Below are positions 23,343 through 24,512 of a DNA stretch of 24,512 bases, piece by piece. The position numbers and the translations under genes are program-made. The notes under the pieces were generated by a model. The model was not told the origin of the DNA and ran no database searches. It saw only the letters and a list, made by a program, of their open reading frames with translations. This DNA comes from Leptospiraceae bacterium (GTDB lineage: Bacteria > Spirochaetota > Leptospiria > Leptospirales > Leptospiraceae). Positions within the stretch are counted from its first letter, which is position 1. The number at the start of each line of letters is the position of its first letter. The stretch lies in contig JAIXRB010000134.1 in the NCBI GenBank assembly GCA_027485405.1, positions 1 to 24,512 of the forward strand, in the 5' to 3' direction.

Positions 23343-23392
23343 GCGATATTCAATTTTTAAAGTAATTTTTTTTCCATACTTTTGAAATAGTT

Positions 23393-24512
23393 CTACCATT
23401 GCGGTGTCAAAGTCGTTTTTGCCTGCATTGTTGGATATTGACCCGAGTTGCCAGAAGTAAACGAAAATGATTGTGCTCCTACAACATTACCTGCTATGAA
23501 ATCAAAGTCATGTGCCACAAGGGAAGTAGTTCCAATCCCAGAAGTACTATAAAAGGCGAGATAACTAATCCCCCCTGCAGAGACTTGAACATTAGGACGT
23601 TTGATGACAAAGTATTGTCTGTCGGTAACTGCGATTGTACTTCCGCTATAAAGGTTGGTTAGATTTACGACGGTGCCACTATTGTGATATTTCAATTGGC
23701 ATGAAAAAGAATTCTGTGGGTTCAGGGATGGGATAAATGTGAAGAGGAGAACATAGCTAGAAGCTGGAAACTCTTTGACCGTATTCGCATGTGAAAAAGT
23801 AGATCTATATGCATATGTTCCCCCAGTTGCTACAGATGTTGCCCAATTGCTACTGTCAACTGCTCCGTTATAGCCCACAATATTAGAAGCTAATGCGGCT
23901 GAAAGAGCATCGTATTCAGTAAGCGTGATCTTCACTAAGTCATTAGTCGAAGCAGCATTGTAAGCGGAAAGAGAAGCACTGAGATAATTCAGTATGGCAT
24001 CAGGGACAGGTGCATTCACAGTAATGTTAATGGAAGAAGTCGTGCTTCCGCCAGAATTGGAAGCCGTAATAGTGTAACCTGTTGAAGATTGAGTCGCCGT
24101 GGGTGCGCCAGTGATCGAGCAATTTGATGCGACAATCGCTAATCCTGCCGGAAGAGTAGGGCTAGATGAACAGGACGTAATCGATCCTGAAAACGTCGGA
24201 GTTACTGTCGATATTACATCGTTCTGTGTAAACTGATAAGGGCTTCCAGAATAGGTCAAGGCTGAGGGTGGTGTCTGGGTCACAGCAATACTAATAAAAG
24301 CATTTACTGTCCCATTTGCATTGGTCCCCGTAATCGTATAATTATCCACCGACGGGTTTGCGGGTGCATTACCGCCTAGGGCACAAGTTGTACTATTTAG
24401 AGTAATGCTAGATGGAAGCGCTGGACTCGAAGTACAGGTAGTAAATGGTTGTGTGATGGCAGTTGCCCCGACAGCGGCAGTAATTGTGGAATTAACTGTG
24501 AAGGAAAATGGG
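23393..24512 (-). CDS. Ig-like-repeat surface protein, 5' end outside the window
   Basis: The reading frame continues open through base 24512, so the start lies beyond the window; a GTG at 24349 is internal, not a start. The visible 372 codons show tandem Ig-like (He_PIG/putative Ig) units of about 85-90 residues. Each has a CSSSPxLPxxLxxxxxxCxIxG core, with two Cys that could form a disulfide, and a YTITxxNxxG end. At least two units are seen (24512 to about 24300, and about 24290 to 24010). Then follows a C-terminal domain of about 200 residues with no family I recognise. Such proteins in Leptospira are usually exported lipoproteins, but the signal is not in view. It converges with DUF547 across a 50-base T-rich gap. 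Confidence 0.75.
   Translation of the reverse strand, partial: PFSFTVNSTITAAVGATAITQPFTTCTSSPALPSSITLNSTTCALGGNAPANPSVDNYTITGTNANGTVNAFISIAVTQTPPSALTYSGSPYQFTQNDVISTVTPTFSGSITSCSSSPTLPAGLAIVASNCSITGAPTATQSSTGYTITASNSGGSTTSSINITVNAPVPDAILNYLSASLSAYNAASTNDLVKITLTEYDALSAALASNIVGYNGAVDSSNWATSVATGGTYAYRSTFSHANTVKEFPASSYVLLFTFIPSLNPQNSFSCQLKYHNSGTVVNLTNLYSGSTIAVTDRQYFVIKRPNVQVSAGGISYLAFYSTSGIGTTSLVAHDFDFIAGNVVGAQSFSFTSGNSGQYPTMQAKTTLTPQW

Overview
The window reads as chromosomal DNA from a spirochete of the genus Leptospira, most likely a free-living (saprophytic) lineage. The reasons are two LruC-domain lipoproteins (a family first named in Leptospira), loose spirochetal lipoboxes, AT-leaning composition, frequent TTG/GTG starts and dense gene packing. 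This assignment comes from recognising protein families, not from a database search.

Layout. Bases 1-5048 hold housekeeping genes: the start of argB (reverse, cut by the window edge), a Nit-type carbon-nitrogen hydrolase, an alpha/beta hydrolase behind alanine racemase (alr), a class V PLP aminotransferase, ribosomal protein L33 (rpmG, only 53 codons) and a DksA/TraR protein that has lost three of its four zinc cysteines. Bases 5097-7187 encode a large O-antigen polymerase/ligase-like membrane protein.

Bases 7184-10640 form the most interesting block. It contains a membrane-anchored methyl-accepting chemotaxis-type transducer with no sensor domain (reverse) and, divergent from it, a two-gene unit: an unknown 105-residue protein and a 125-residue photoactive yellow protein (PYP) homologue. 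The PYP keeps Tyr42, Glu46, Cys69 and Met100 in exact register with the Halorhodospira halophila protein. Converging on pyp with a 4-base gap is an unusual adenylate-forming ligase fused to an acyl carrier protein domain. I propose a blue-light sensing module: the ligase-ACP would activate p-coumarate for the PYP cysteine, and PYP (perhaps with the small protein) would signal to the transducer. No tyrosine ammonia lyase lies in the window, so the coumarate source would be elsewhere.

Bases 10645-14878 carry two tandem LruC-domain lipoproteins with an N-terminal lipid anchor, an Ig-like domain, a calcium-type Asp loop, the LruC domain and an unexpected C-terminal membrane helix. A strong terminator hairpin between the first of these and the ligase also contains the ligase's Shine-Dalgarno sequence.

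Bases 14949-24512 hold ubiE/menG, divergent from a short exbB-exbD pair; a response regulator-PP2C phosphatase overlapping a histidine kinase; dinB overlapping a carboxylesterase; a CDP-alcohol phosphatidyltransferase overlapping a sodium:solute symporter; a secreted DUF547 protein; and the 3' part of an Ig-repeat surface protein that runs off the window.

No gene-free stretch reaches 300 bases (the longest are about 100). I saw no tRNA, rRNA, CRISPR array, insertion sequence, prophage gene or obvious riboswitch. Several convergent pairs share a stop-codon tetranucleotide, so there is almost no space for conventional terminators.
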